A stretch of DNA of 64,000 nt. Origin: Limnohabitans sp. T6-5 (GTDB lineage: Bacteria; Pseudomonadota; Gammaproteobacteria; Burkholderiales; Burkholderiaceae_C). The notes below the pieces were generated by a model. That model searched no databases. It worked only from the letters and a program-made list of their open reading frames with translations, and had not been told where the DNA came from. Of the stretch, positions 10,315-18,809 are shown piece by piece. The stretch covers positions 496,001-560,000 of the forward strand of contig NZ_NERV01000002.1 in the NCBI RefSeq assembly GCF_003063315.1, in the 5' to 3' direction. Within the stretch, counting starts at the first letter, position 1; the number at the start of each line of letters is the position of its first letter. Both the position numbers and the translations under genes were made by a program.

Positions 10315-10340
10315 CCGGGGGATTGCCCCGGACCCTTTTC
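10315..10340 (+). terminator. Hairpin after folD, possible terminator
   Basis: CCGGGG (10315-10320) pairs with CCCCGG (10326-10331) around GATTG, followed by ACCCTTTTC. The T tract is short and interrupted, so termination would be partial at best. It separates folD from the M3 peptidase start at 10383. Confidence 0.4.
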
Positions 10341-10382
10341 TGGTTCATCCAGCCTTTTTGGCCACCCATTCTGAAAACACCC

Positions 10383-12416
10383 ATGACCAACCCCTTGCTC
10401 GATACATCCGGCCTGCCCTTGTTTGACCGCATCGCGCCCGAACATGTCGCCCCTGCCATGGACGAATTGCTGGCTGTGGCCGACGCGGCACTGGAAAAGG
10501 TCACCGCCACAGATTTTCCAGCCGACTGGCACGCCATGGCGCTGAATCTGGACGTAGCCACAGAGCGTCTGGGCATGGCCTGGGGCGCGGTGAGCCACCT
10601 CAACAGCGTGGCCGACACGCCTGAGCTGCGCGCCGCCTACAACGCTGCCCTGCCCCGCGTGACCGAGTTCTGGACGCGGCTGGGCAGTGATGAGCGCCTG
10701 TATGCCAAATACAAGGCGATCGACCCAGCCCAGCTCAACACCGAACAAAAACAGGCCCACAAAAACGCCCTGCGCGGCTTTATGCTCGGCGGAGCCGAAC
10801 TGCAAGGGGCAGCCAAAGAGCGCTACGCCGCCATTCAGGAGCGTCTGGCCGAAATCACGCAAAAGTTCAGTGAGAACACGTTGGATGCCACGGATAAATT
10901 TGCCCTGTACGTGAGCGAAGACCAGCTCCAAGGCGTACCCGCTGATGTGATTCAGGCCACCCGCGATGCTGCGAAAAAAGAGGGCCTAGAAGGCCATCGC
11001 CTGTCGCTCAAGATGCCCGTGTACCTACCGGTGATGCAGTTTGCCGACAGCGGCGCTTTGCGCGAACAGCTTTACAAAGCCCATGTCACCCGCGCCTCAG
11101 ACCAAGCCCCGGAAGACGCCCGGCATTTTGACAACACCGCCTTGATGCAGGAAATCCTGGCGCTGCGCCAGGAAGAAGCCCGTCTGCTGGGCTTTGCCAA
11201 CTATGCCCAAGTTTCTGTGGTGCCGAAGATGGCCGAGTCACCCGAAAAAGTCATCGGCTTTTTGCGAGACCTGGCGGTCAAAGCCCGCCCTTTTGCCGAA
11301 AAAGACCTGGCCGACCTGCGCGAGTTTGCGGCCAACGCGCTGGGCATCGCCGGTCCGCTCAACGCTTGGGACGTGCCGTATTTGTCTGAAAAGCTCAAGG
11401 AAGCGCGCTACAGCTTCAGCGAGCAAGAAGTCAAACAGTACTTCACGGCGCCCAAGGTGCTGGCTGGCTTGTTCAAGATCATCGAAACACTGTTCGAAGT
11501 GAACATCCGCGCCGATCAAGCGCCCGTGTGGCACCCGGCAGTGGCGTTTTACCGCATCGAGCGCAACGGCCAGTTGGTGGGCCAGTTCTACCTCGACCCC
11601 CCGGCCCGCGCAGGCAAACGCGGCGGCGCCTGGATGGACGATGTGCGTGGCCGCTGGCAGCGCCCCGACACCGGCGTGCTGCAAACGCCCGTGGCGCACC
11701 TGGTTTGCAACTTCGCTGAAGGCGTGAACGGCCAGCCTGCGCTGCTCACGCACGACGACGTGATCACCCTCTTCCACGAATTCGGCCACGGCCTGCACCA
11801 CATGCTCACCCAGGTCAACGAGCGCGATGTCTCAGGCATCAGCGGCGTCGAATGGGACGCGGTCGAGTTGCCAAGCCAATTCATGGAAAACTTCTGCTGG
11901 GAATGGTCGGTGCTGCGCCACATGACGGCCCATGTGGACACCGGCGAGACCCTGCCCCGAGCCCTGTTCGACAAGATGCTGGCCGCCAAGAACTTCCAAA
12001 GCGGCTTGCAAACCCTGCGCCAGATCGAGTTTTCGTTGTTCGACATGCTGGTTCACGCCGAGCACGACCCGGCGCAAGACTTCATGCCGCTGCTGCGCCA
12101 AGTGCGCGACGAAGTGGCTGTGATGCAGCCGCCCGCCTTCAACCGCATGGCCCACACCTTCAGCCACATCTTTGCAGGCGGATACGCCGCCGGTTATTAC
12201 AGCTACAAATGGGCCGAAGTGCTGAGCGCCGACGCTTACGCGGCATTTGAAGAAACCGCTGCGGCAGACGGCACGCCCAGCGTGGAAACCGGACGCCTGT
12301 ACCGCCAAGCCATTCTGGAAGCCGGTGGCAGCCGCCCGGCGCTGGAGTCGTTCAAAGCCTTCCGGGGCCGCGAGCCCAGCCTCGATGCCTTGTTGCGGCA
12401 CCAGGGCATGGTGTGA
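10383..12416 (+). CDS. prlC: M3 family oligopeptidase (oligopeptidase A type)
   Basis: Cytoplasmic zinc metallopeptidase that degrades short peptides, including cleaved signal peptides in E. coli. 677 residues from the ATG at 10383 (MTNPLLDTSGLPLFDRIAPE); an ATG 60 bases upstream would add residues encoded in the folD terminator region and is rejected. The thimet-type zinc site HEFGH is at residues 465-469, with the third ligand glutamate downstream in the GVEWDAVELPSQFMEN block. The C-terminal FNRMAHTFSHIFAGGYAAGY block also matches the family. No signal peptide. Confidence 0.92.
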   Translation: MTNPLLDTSGLPLFDRIAPEHVAPAMDELLAVADAALEKVTATDFPADWHAMALNLDVATERLGMAWGAVSHLNSVADTPELRAAYNAALPRVTEFWTRLGSDERLYAKYKAIDPAQLNTEQKQAHKNALRGFMLGGAELQGAAKERYAAIQERLAEITQKFSENTLDATDKFALYVSEDQLQGVPADVIQATRDAAKKEGLEGHRLSLKMPVYLPVMQFADSGALREQLYKAHVTRASDQAPEDARHFDNTALMQEILALRQEEARLLGFANYAQVSVVPKMAESPEKVIGFLRDLAVKARPFAEKDLADLREFAANALGIAGPLNAWDVPYLSEKLKEARYSFSEQEVKQYFTAPKVLAGLFKIIETLFEVNIRADQAPVWHPAVAFYRIERNGQLVGQFYLDPPARAGKRGGAWMDDVRGRWQRPDTGVLQTPVAHLVCNFAEGVNGQPALLTHDDVITLFHEFGHGLHHMLTQVNERDVSGISGVEWDAVELPSQFMENFCWEWSVLRHMTAHVDTGETLPRALFDKMLAAKNFQSGLQTLRQIEFSLFDMLVHAEHDPAQDFMPLLRQVRDEVAVMQPPAFNRMAHTFSHIFAGGYAAGYYSYKWAEVLSADAYAAFEETAAADGTPSVETGRLYRQAILEAGGSRPALESFKAFRGREPSLDALLRHQGMV

Positions 12417-12524
12417 TTGCGCGCCATGGTGAATTTGCAGGGGACTGGTGAACCCCTGTTTCCGAATGGCGAAAGTATGAACCGCCCTCATCGAATCGGT
12501 TCGCAGCCCCGGCTGCCTCAAAAA

Positions 12525-12553
12525 TTACCGTTAAAGCAGTGAATGGATATACA
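12525..12553 (+). promoter_or_regulatory. Putative sigma70 promoter for the SapC-family gene
   Basis: TTACCG (12525-12530), 17-base spacer, TATACA (12548-12553), about 29 bases before the chosen start codon. This lies in an A+T-rich patch within GC-rich surroundings, downstream of a short GCAGCC/GGCTGC hairpin (12503-12516). Confidence 0.45.
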
Positions 12554-12581
12554 CTTTAGTTCCCATTTGAGGATAAAAATC

Positions 12582-13319
12582 ATGACTAACGGTGTATTTC
12601 CAATCCTGTACAAAAACCCCCAGGCCTTGAACCCCGAACAACACGGACAGCTGTCACTCCATCCTGAAATCGGGTTTGGTTTTGCGCGAGAAACCAACTC
12701 CTTGCCGCTGGTCATTGAAGAGTTTTCGGTCGCCTGCCGAGACTATGTCATCGTTTTCACTACCGGCGATACCGCCATGCCCTTGGCGGTTCTGGGCATG
12801 AATCCCGACCACAACGCTTACGTGCAAGCTGATGGCCACTGGGCAGCCAACACCTATATCCCCGCTTATGTGCGCCGTTACCCCTTCATTTTTGCCGAAA
12901 ATGAGGGCTCTAACGATCTGACTTTGTGCGTTGACTTTGATTCCAAGTGGGTGGTTCCTGGTCAGACCCTGGCATTTTTCGACGAACAGGGGATAAAAAC
13001 GACCGTGACCGACCAGGCGCTGGAGTTTTGCAAGCGTTTTCACATCCAAATGCAGCAAACGCGTGAATTCAGCGAAGCCCTGCAAGCGGCCGATATCTTG
13101 GTGGATCAGCATGCCAACATCACGCTTGAAAATGGCGAAACATTGAGCCTGTCAGGCTTTCGCATCATCGATGAACACAAGCTGCGCCAATTGCCTGCCA
13201 AAACCCTGCAAAAGTTTGTTGCAAGCGGCTGGATGGGTCTGATATACGCGCATCTGATTTCCATGGGCAGCATGAACAAACTGGCCAACTTGCTCAAGGC
13301 CAACCCCAAGATGGCCTGA
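12582..13319 (+). CDS. SapC family protein
   Basis: 245 residues from ATG at 12582 (MTNGVFPILYKNPQ), chosen because GAGGA lies eight bases upstream; an ATG 39 bases earlier overlaps the putative promoter. The sequence matches the SapC-like family by pattern: early LNPEQHGQLSLHPEIGFGFA, central VPLVIEEF-like segment, PAYVRRYPFIFAE, and C-terminal RIIDEHKLRQLP. The name comes from a Campylobacter S-layer locus, but the biochemical role is unknown and many members have nothing to do with S-layers. No signal peptide or membrane segment is seen. It stands alone with its own promoter. Confidence 0.75.
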   Translation: MTNGVFPILYKNPQALNPEQHGQLSLHPEIGFGFARETNSLPLVIEEFSVACRDYVIVFTTGDTAMPLAVLGMNPDHNAYVQADGHWAANTYIPAYVRRYPFIFAENEGSNDLTLCVDFDSKWVVPGQTLAFFDEQGIKTTVTDQALEFCKRFHIQMQQTREFSEALQAADILVDQHANITLENGETLSLSGFRIIDEHKLRQLPAKTLQKFVASGWMGLIYAHLISMGSMNKLANLLKANPKMA

Positions 13320-13424
13320 ACGCCGGGCGCCAGACAGCAGGTCGTCGCCTTCGACCACCGACCTGCACAATCACCCCTCAATCATCGCTTGCAACGCGAT
13401 ATCGGCTCCTACAATGGCGGGCTT

Positions 13425-14165
13425 ATGACAGATGCCTTGCCCTCACAGAACACCTCGCCACATTTCCATGCCTTGATTCCTTGTGCGGGGGTGGGCAGCC
13501 GTGCGGGCACAGTCGTGCCCAAGCAGTACCAACTGGTGGCCGGTCAGCCCATGGTCATGCACACCTTGCAGGCCCTGGCGAAAGTGCCACAGCTCGAGTC
13601 AGCTTGGGTGGTGTTATCGCCCGATGACGACTTTGCCTGGCCTCAGGCGGGTGCCTGGCCCGAGCGCTTTGTGCGCGTGGCCTGTGGCGGTGCATCACGG
13701 GCCGAGAGTGTTTTCAACGGTTTGGGGGCCATGCTGGCGGCAGGCCTGGCCGCAGATGATTGGGTACTGGTGCACGATGCCGCCCGCTGCCTGATCACGC
13801 CCGGGGCCGTATCCAGCTTGATAGAGGCTTGCCGCCATGACCCCGTGGGCGGTTTGCTGGCTTTGCCCTTGCCCGATACGCTCAAGTCGCAACGTCAGGA
13901 CGCCAGGGGTGTACGGGTGCAAAGCACCGTGCCCCGAGAAGACAAATGGCTGGCGCAGACGCCACAAATGTTCCGTCTAGGGGGCTTGCATGAGGCCTTG
14001 ACACAGGTTGCCGCCACTGGATTTGTAGGCATCACTGATGAGTCAAGCGCCATGGAGCGCCTGGGCTTGGCGCCGCGCCTGGTGCCCGGTTCTGCCCAAA
14101 ATTTAAAAGTCACTTACCCGGCGGACTTCGCGTTTGCCGAGGCAGTTTTGAAAGGTCGCACATGA
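13425..14165 (+). CDS. ispD: 2-C-methyl-D-erythritol 4-phosphate cytidylyltransferase
   Basis: Third step of the MEP isoprenoid pathway: couples MEP with CTP. 246 residues from ATG at 13425 (MTDALPSQ). The CTP-binding loop [20 protein letters not shown] shows the GxGxR and PKQY signatures; [11 protein letters not shown] and the C-terminal [13 protein letters not shown] are also family marks. An upstream in-frame ATG at 13389 is less likely. Its stop overlaps the ispF start by four bases, so the two are co-translated. Confidence 0.96.
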   Translation: MTDALPSQNTSPHFHALIPCAGVGSRAGTVVPKQYQLVAGQPMVMHTLQALAKVPQLESAWVVLSPDDDFAWPQAGAWPERFVRVACGGASRAESVFNGLGAMLAAGLAADDWVLVHDAARCLITPGAVSSLIEACRHDPVGGLLALPLPDTLKSQRQDARGVRVQSTVPREDKWLAQTPQMFRLGGLHEALTQVAATGFVGITDESSAMERLGLAPRLVPGSAQNLKVTYPADFAFAEAVLKGRT

Positions 14166-14659
14166 GTTTTCGCATTGGAGAAGGTTGGGATGTGCATGCA
14201 CTGGTGCCTGGTCGTCAACTGATTCTGGGGGGGGTAAAGATCCCGCACACGGCTGGACTGCTTGGCCACTCAGACGCCGATGTGCTGTTGCATGCCATCA
14301 CCGATGCGGTGTTGGGGGCTGCGGGCCTGGGCGATATCGGGCGGCATTTCCCGGACACAGACGCGCAGTTCAAGGGCGCCGATTCGTCAGTCTTGCTGGC
14401 CGAAGCCATGCGCCGTGTGCGTGACAAAGGCTGGGAGTTGGTCAATGTGGACAGCACCATCGTCGCCCAGGCGCCCAAGCTGGCGCCCCACATGAGCGCC
14501 ATCAACGCCTCGGTGGCAAAAGCACTGGGAGTGGATGCAACGCAAGTGAACGTGAAGGCCAAAACCGCAGAGAAGCTCGGACCCGTGGGCATGGGCCAAA
14601 GCATCGAAGCGCGGGCGGTGGTGCTGCTGACCCTGGGTGTCTTGGCTGCCGACGTGTAG
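14162..14659 (+). CDS. ispF: 2-C-methyl-D-erythritol 2,4-cyclodiphosphate synthase
   Basis: Fifth step of the MEP pathway. 165 residues, normal length. The metal-binding GWDVHAL (Asp/His) and the [20 protein letters not shown] block are intact, as are [18 protein letters not shown] and the C-terminal [18 protein letters not shown]. It starts inside the ispD stop (ATGA). The convergent sensor kinase gene ends 233 bases away. Confidence 0.97.
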   Translation: MSFRIGEGWDVHALVPGRQLILGGVKIPHTAGLLGHSDADVLLHAITDAVLGAAGLGDIGRHFPDTDAQFKGADSSVLLAEAMRRVRDKGWELVNVDSTIVAQAPKLAPHMSAINASVAKALGVDATQVNVKAKTAEKLGPVGMGQSIEARAVVLLTLGVLAADV

Positions 14660-14892
14660 GTCGGCGGTCGAAGGCCCGACATGGGCTCGCAAACCGCCCA
14701 TGCCCATATCGGGCTCTATGCGTCAATCCGTCAATGTCGAACTCTTCGAGTACCGACCTACCCCATCACAGCGCTGCATCTGTCGGGGCTAAAGCGACCT
14801 ACCAAATCACCCTTAGATGCCCCTTCATGTCCAACGTTGTGCGCTACGGCGCAGTCCTGGCAGAGTCCAACATGAAAAGCACTACAACGTGC
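14660..14892. other. Convergent intergenic region, ispF / sensor kinase
   Basis: No gene seen. GTAGGTCGG at 14656-14664 is repeated inverted as CCGACCTAC at 14753-14761, and GACCTACC recurs near 14792. On the minus strand AGCAC (14893-14889) pairs with GTGCT (14882-14878) and is followed by TTTTC just past the kinase stop, a weak terminator candidate. Confidence 0.4.
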
Positions 14893-16275
14893 TCAAGCTG
14901 CTTCTGCTTGCCTGAATTTCATCAGTGCCATCAAACCGCCTGCACTGCTGTTGAACACTGAAAATGTGCCCCCCATGCGCTGAACAGAGCGCTCCACAAT
15001 GGCCAGGCCCAGTCCCGAGCCTGTGGCCGAGGTTCTGGCGGTGTCGCCACGAAAAAAAGGCTGTGTGAGGTTTTTGAGGGTGGCTTGCGACACCCCGGGG
15101 CCTTGGTCGCGCACGCGCAAGAGCACCCAACCATCGTGCACGCGGGCCACGATTTCGACGCGGGTGATGCCGTCGATGGGGCTTTGACCGTAGCGGCGGG
15201 CGTTCTCGAGCAAGTTCGACAACACACGGCCCAGCTCCACCGTTTCGGCCTTGACGTGCAGGTCCTCGGCCACGTCCACGGCAATGTCCATGCGCGGGTT
15301 GGCGCGAAACGGCGCAATGCACCGGCTGATCACGCCCGACAGCAGCACGGGTCCCAAATGGGTAGGCTCCGGGCGGGCATAGTCGAGGAATTTGTCAATG
15401 ATTTCATCAAGCTGGGCGATGTCTGCGGCCATGAGTTCGCGGGTTTGCACGTCGGCTACGCTGAGCTCGGTTTCCAGCCTCAAGCGCGCCAATGGTGTAC
15501 GCAAATCGTGTGAGATGCCCGCCAGCATCAAGGCGCGTTCGGCCTCGATCTTGGCCAGGCGCTCGGCCATGCGGTTGAAGCCAATATTGACTTCGCGGAT
15601 TTCACTGGTGGCGGCATCTTCGTCCAAAGTGGACGTATTGAAGTAGCCTTCTCGCACCTGGCTGGCGGCAAACGACAGGCGTTTGAGGGGTCGGTTGATC
15701 AGACCCGCCATGATGGCTGCGCCCGCCAGCGACAACCCTGCCGTCACGAGCAGCCACATGAGCCAAGCTGAGCCGCCCAAGGGCTGCAGACGTTGTGGGT
15801 CCATCTGAAGCCAGTAGCTGTCGCGTTCGATTTCAAAACCGACCCAGAGTCCGGGCGCGTCATTGACTTGGGACGCGATCACTGTGCCCGGCCCCAGGCG
15901 TTCAACCATTTCGTGGATCAGACGCTTTTCCAAGCCCGAGGCGCCAAACGGAACAATGCGGTCACCCGGCTCGCGGGTGAGGATGATGACTTCTTCTTCG
16001 TCAGCCAATGTTTTGAGCAGCGATACCCGGGCAATGGCATCGGTGTGCATCAGGGCGGTTCGCGTCAGGTTGACGACTGTGGCAATCTGGTGGGCATTGC
16101 GCAGAATGCGCGGCTCGTATTCCTGGGTGCGAAACATCTGCAACCAAGCCAAGCTGCTGCACAGGATCAGCAAGGCCAGCAAAAAGAAGGTGCGCCAAAA
16201 CAGGCTCAGCTTGAGCCTGCGTGGCGACTTTTCGGCGACTGCACTTTCACCGTTTTCAAAGGACTCGTCGCTCAC
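14893..16275 (-). CDS. EnvZ/RisS-type sensor histidine kinase
   Basis: 460-residue inner-membrane kinase partner of the OmpR-type regulator next to it. A transmembrane segment near residues 27-48 (LFWRTFFLLALLILCSSLAW), a periplasmic domain, a second membrane segment (WLMWLLVTAGLSLAGAAIMAG), a HAMP region (INRPLKRLSFAASQV), the H box AGISHDLRTPLARLRLETEL with phospho-acceptor His256, and ATPase boxes LLENARRYG, RDQGPGV and GSGLGLAIVER. This order is that of EnvZ; the beta-proteobacterial form is RisS. Its start overlaps the regulator stop by four bases. Osmotic or acid-stress sensing is known for some relatives but not shown here. Confidence 0.92.
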   Translation of the reverse strand: MSDESFENGESAVAEKSPRRLKLSLFWRTFFLLALLILCSSLAWLQMFRTQEYEPRILRNAHQIATVVNLTRTALMHTDAIARVSLLKTLADEEEVIILTREPGDRIVPFGASGLEKRLIHEMVERLGPGTVIASQVNDAPGLWVGFEIERDSYWLQMDPQRLQPLGGSAWLMWLLVTAGLSLAGAAIMAGLINRPLKRLSFAASQVREGYFNTSTLDEDAATSEIREVNIGFNRMAERLAKIEAERALMLAGISHDLRTPLARLRLETELSVADVQTRELMAADIAQLDEIIDKFLDYARPEPTHLGPVLLSGVISRCIAPFRANPRMDIAVDVAEDLHVKAETVELGRVLSNLLENARRYGQSPIDGITRVEIVARVHDGWVLLRVRDQGPGVSQATLKNLTQPFFRGDTARTSATGSGLGLAIVERSVQRMGGTFSVFNSSAGGLMALMKFRQAEAA

Positions 16276-17000
16276 GATTGACCGTCAGGCACAAACACAT
16301 AGCCGACACCCCAAACCGTCTGAATGATCTTGGGGCTGGCTGGGTCGAGTTCAATCATCTTGCGAAGCCGCGAAATCTGCACATCCAGGCTGCGGTCAAA
16401 GGGCTCGAAATCACGGCCTCGGGCCAGCTGGGCCAGTTTGTCGCGCGTCATCGGCTGCCGGGGGTGCCGCACCAAGGCTTTGAGCATGGCAAATTCTCCC
16501 GTGGTCAAGGCAATGTCCTGCCCGTTTTTGCTCAGTGAACGTGCCCCCAGATCAAAGATGAATTCACTGAAGTTGACCACCTCTTTCTCGCTGGCCGGTG
16601 CACCTGGCACTTCGGCCTGGGGTCTGCGGCGCAAAACCGCATGAATACGGGCCAGCAGTTCACGCGGGTTGAAAGGTTTACCCAGGTAATCGTCAGCGCC
16701 AATTTCCAGACCGTTGATGCGCTCGGACTCTTCACCCTTTGCGGTCAACATGATGATGGGTGTTTTGTTGCCCGCAGCGCGCATGCGGCGACAAATGCTC
16801 AGGCCATCTTCACCAGGAAGCATCAAATCGAGCACGATCAGGTCAATGGTTTCACGCTGCAAGATGCGGTCCAACGATCGGCCGTCTTCGGCCAGCAAAA
16901 CGTCAAAACTTTCTTGCGACAAGTAACGACGAAGCAAATCGCGGATGCGTGCGTCGTCATCCACGATGACGATTTTGTCGAGACGAGATGAGGCAGTCAT
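16272..17000 (-). CDS. ompR: OmpR/RisA-type response regulator
   Basis: 242-residue regulator. Receiver domain with VDDDARIRD, phospho-acceptor Asp58 in IVLDLMLPGEDG, ITMLTAKGEE-like Thr and GKPFNPRELLARI Lys; C-terminal winged helix with LTTGEFAMLKALVRHPRQPM and the closing VWGVGYVFVPDG. Ends with the sensor kinase start (ATGA). It begins only three bases after the stop of bdhA upstream, so all three genes are probably one transcript. Confidence 0.93.
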   Translation of the reverse strand: MTASSRLDKIVIVDDDARIRDLLRRYLSQESFDVLLAEDGRSLDRILQRETIDLIVLDLMLPGEDGLSICRRMRAAGNKTPIIMLTAKGEESERINGLEIGADDYLGKPFNPRELLARIHAVLRRRPQAEVPGAPASEKEVVNFSEFIFDLGARSLSKNGQDIALTTGEFAMLKALVRHPRQPMTRDKLAQLARGRDFEPFDRSLDVQISRLRKMIELDPASPKIIQTVWGVGYVFVPDGQS

Positions 17001-17003
17001 GGT

Positions 17004-17774
17004 TTACTGTGCCGTCCAGCCACCGTCCATGTTCCAGGCCACGCCGCGCACGTTGTTGCTTGCGGCAGAGCAAAAGAACACGGCCAACTCGCCCAGCTCT
17101 TCGGGGGTGGTGAATTGCATCGAGGGCTCTTTTTCGCCCAACAGCAATTTTTTGGCCTCTTCGTTGGTCAAACCTGCGGCGGCTGCTTTGGCGTCCACCT
17201 GTTTTTGCACCAGGGGGGTCAACACCCAGCCGGGGCAAATCGCGTTGCAGGTCACACCCGTGGGGGCGGTTTCCAGGGCCGTGACCTTGGTCAGACCGAC
17301 AATGCCGTGTTTGGCCGCAACATAGGCGGACTTTTCTGCCGAACCCACCAAGCCGTGTACCGAGGCCACGTTGATGATGCGGCCCCAATTGGCAGCTTTC
17401 ATGGCGGGCAAGGCCAGCCGCGTAGCGTGGAATGCGCTGGTCAGATTGATGGCGATGATGGCGTCCCAGCGCTCAACTGGAAAGTCTTCAATCTTGGCCA
17501 CATGCTGGATACCAGCGTTGTTGACCAGGATGTCAACACGGCCAAAAGTGTCGGCCGCGAATTTCATCATGGCTTCGATCTCGTTGGATTTGCTCATGTC
17601 GGCGCCGTGGTAGGCCACTTTGACGCCCAAGGCTGCGATTTCGGCTTGAGGGCCTGCAGTATCGCCAAAGCCGTTCAGGATGATGTTGGCCCCTTGCTTG
17701 GCCAAAGACTTGGCAATGCCCAAACCAATACCGCTGGTTGAACCAGTGATCAACGCTGTTTTACCTTGCAACAT
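17004..17774 (-). CDS. bdhA: 3-hydroxybutyrate dehydrogenase (SDR family)
   Basis: Short-chain dehydrogenase oxidising D-3-hydroxybutyrate to acetoacetate with NAD+, part of polyhydroxybutyrate turnover. 256 residues from ATG at 17774 (MLQGKTALITG); a GTG nine bases earlier is rejected because the GGAG ribosome site fits the ATG. Visible: TGSTSGIGLGIA cofactor loop, NNAG (VNNAGIQHV), Ser in SVHGLVG, catalytic Y-x3-K in AYVAAKHG. The C-terminal MDGGWTAQ is typical of bacterial BdhA. Sequence alone could also fit another SDR, but the overall pattern favours 3-hydroxybutyrate dehydrogenase. Leads the operon with the two-component pair. Confidence 0.88.
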   Translation of the reverse strand: MLQGKTALITGSTSGIGLGIAKSLAKQGANIILNGFGDTAGPQAEIAALGVKVAYHGADMSKSNEIEAMMKFAADTFGRVDILVNNAGIQHVAKIEDFPVERWDAIIAINLTSAFHATRLALPAMKAANWGRIINVASVHGLVGSAEKSAYVAAKHGIVGLTKVTALETAPTGVTCNAICPGWVLTPLVQKQVDAKAAAAGLTNEEAKKLLLGEKEPSMQFTTPEELGELAVFFCSAASNNVRGVAWNMDGGWTAQ

Positions 17775-17875
17775 GATTTCCACTCCGAAAGATGAATTAG
17801 GATGCTTAAAAGTCCATTATGGCGCCGCACAAGGGCAGTTTGACCCTTGGTGCGATCAGATTGTTTCCGATTGTC

Positions 17876-18805
17876 ATGAACAACAGCTTGACCCCAACCA
17901 GCCTTGAATTCGTATCCTGCCCCCATCCTGAGGGCCTGCACCGGATGGCCTATTGGCGTTGGGGGGATGCCTCTGCCCGCCGTTTGGTGGTGTGTGTGCA
18001 TGGCCTGACTCGGCAAGGTCGGGACTTTGACCGCTTGGCACAAGCCCTGGTGGCGCGCAGCGTCGAGCCTTTGCAAGTCATTTGCCCCGATGTGGTGGGG
18101 CGTGGGCGCAGTGAATGGCTGAGCGACCCCATGGGCTATCAGATCGGGCAATATGCCTCAGACATGCTGGCCATGTTGGCGCAAATCAGCGCTCAGTTGG
18201 GCTCCGGCCAAACACTGCAATCGCTGGACTGGGTGGGCACCAGCATGGGTGGGCTGATTGGCATGGTGATGGCCGGTCAACCGGGTCTGCCATTGCCTGC
18301 CCCGATCCGCCGCCTGGTGCTCAACGATGTGGGGCCTGCTATCACCTGGTCGTCTGTAGAGCGCATGCAGCAATATGTGGGCCACTATGGCCAGTACGGG
18401 GATCTGAAAGAAGCTGCGGCGGTCATGCGGTCGATTTCGCAAGGCTTTGGTCCCGTGCCTGATGAGGTCTGGTTGGACATGTCTTCGCACATGATCCGCC
18501 CTGGCGCGGATGGGACTGTGACCTTGCATTACGACCCCGCCATAGGCCAGCCCTTGCGGTCTTTGACACCCGAGGCGGCCATGGCTGGCGAGGCGGCTTT
18601 GTGGACGATGTACGACCAGATCAAGGCGCAGACCTTGTTGATTCGCGGCGCGGACTCTGATTTGCTGACAGCTGAAACCGCCCTGAGCATGACACAGCGA
18701 GGCCCCCGAGCTGCTTTGGAGAGCTGGGCCGGAATCGGCCATGCGCCGACGTTGACAAGTTCGCATCAGATCGACGTGGCGGCCAACTTCTTGCTAGCTG
18801 ATTAA
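17876..18805 (+). CDS. Alpha/beta-fold hydrolase
   Basis: 309 residues from ATG at 17876 (MNNSLTPTSLEF); an in-frame upstream ATG at 17819 would run into the bdhA promoter region and is not preferred. The fold is recognised from VVCVHGLTRQGRDFDRLA (oxyanion loop), the nucleophile elbow VGTSMGGLIG (Ser), and the C-terminal catalytic His in GIGHAPTL. Substrate unknown. It ends four bases before relA and probably shares its transcript, but no functional link is known to me. Confidence 0.8.
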   Translation: MNNSLTPTSLEFVSCPHPEGLHRMAYWRWGDASARRLVVCVHGLTRQGRDFDRLAQALVARSVEPLQVICPDVVGRGRSEWLSDPMGYQIGQYASDMLAMLAQISAQLGSGQTLQSLDWVGTSMGGLIGMVMAGQPGLPLPAPIRRLVLNDVGPAITWSSVERMQQYVGHYGQYGDLKEAAAVMRSISQGFGPVPDEVWLDMSSHMIRPGADGTVTLHYDPAIGQPLRSLTPEAAMAGEAALWTMYDQIKAQTLLIRGADSDLLTAETALSMTQRGPRAALESWAGIGHAPTLTSSHQIDVAANFLLAD

Positions 18806-18809
18806 AACC

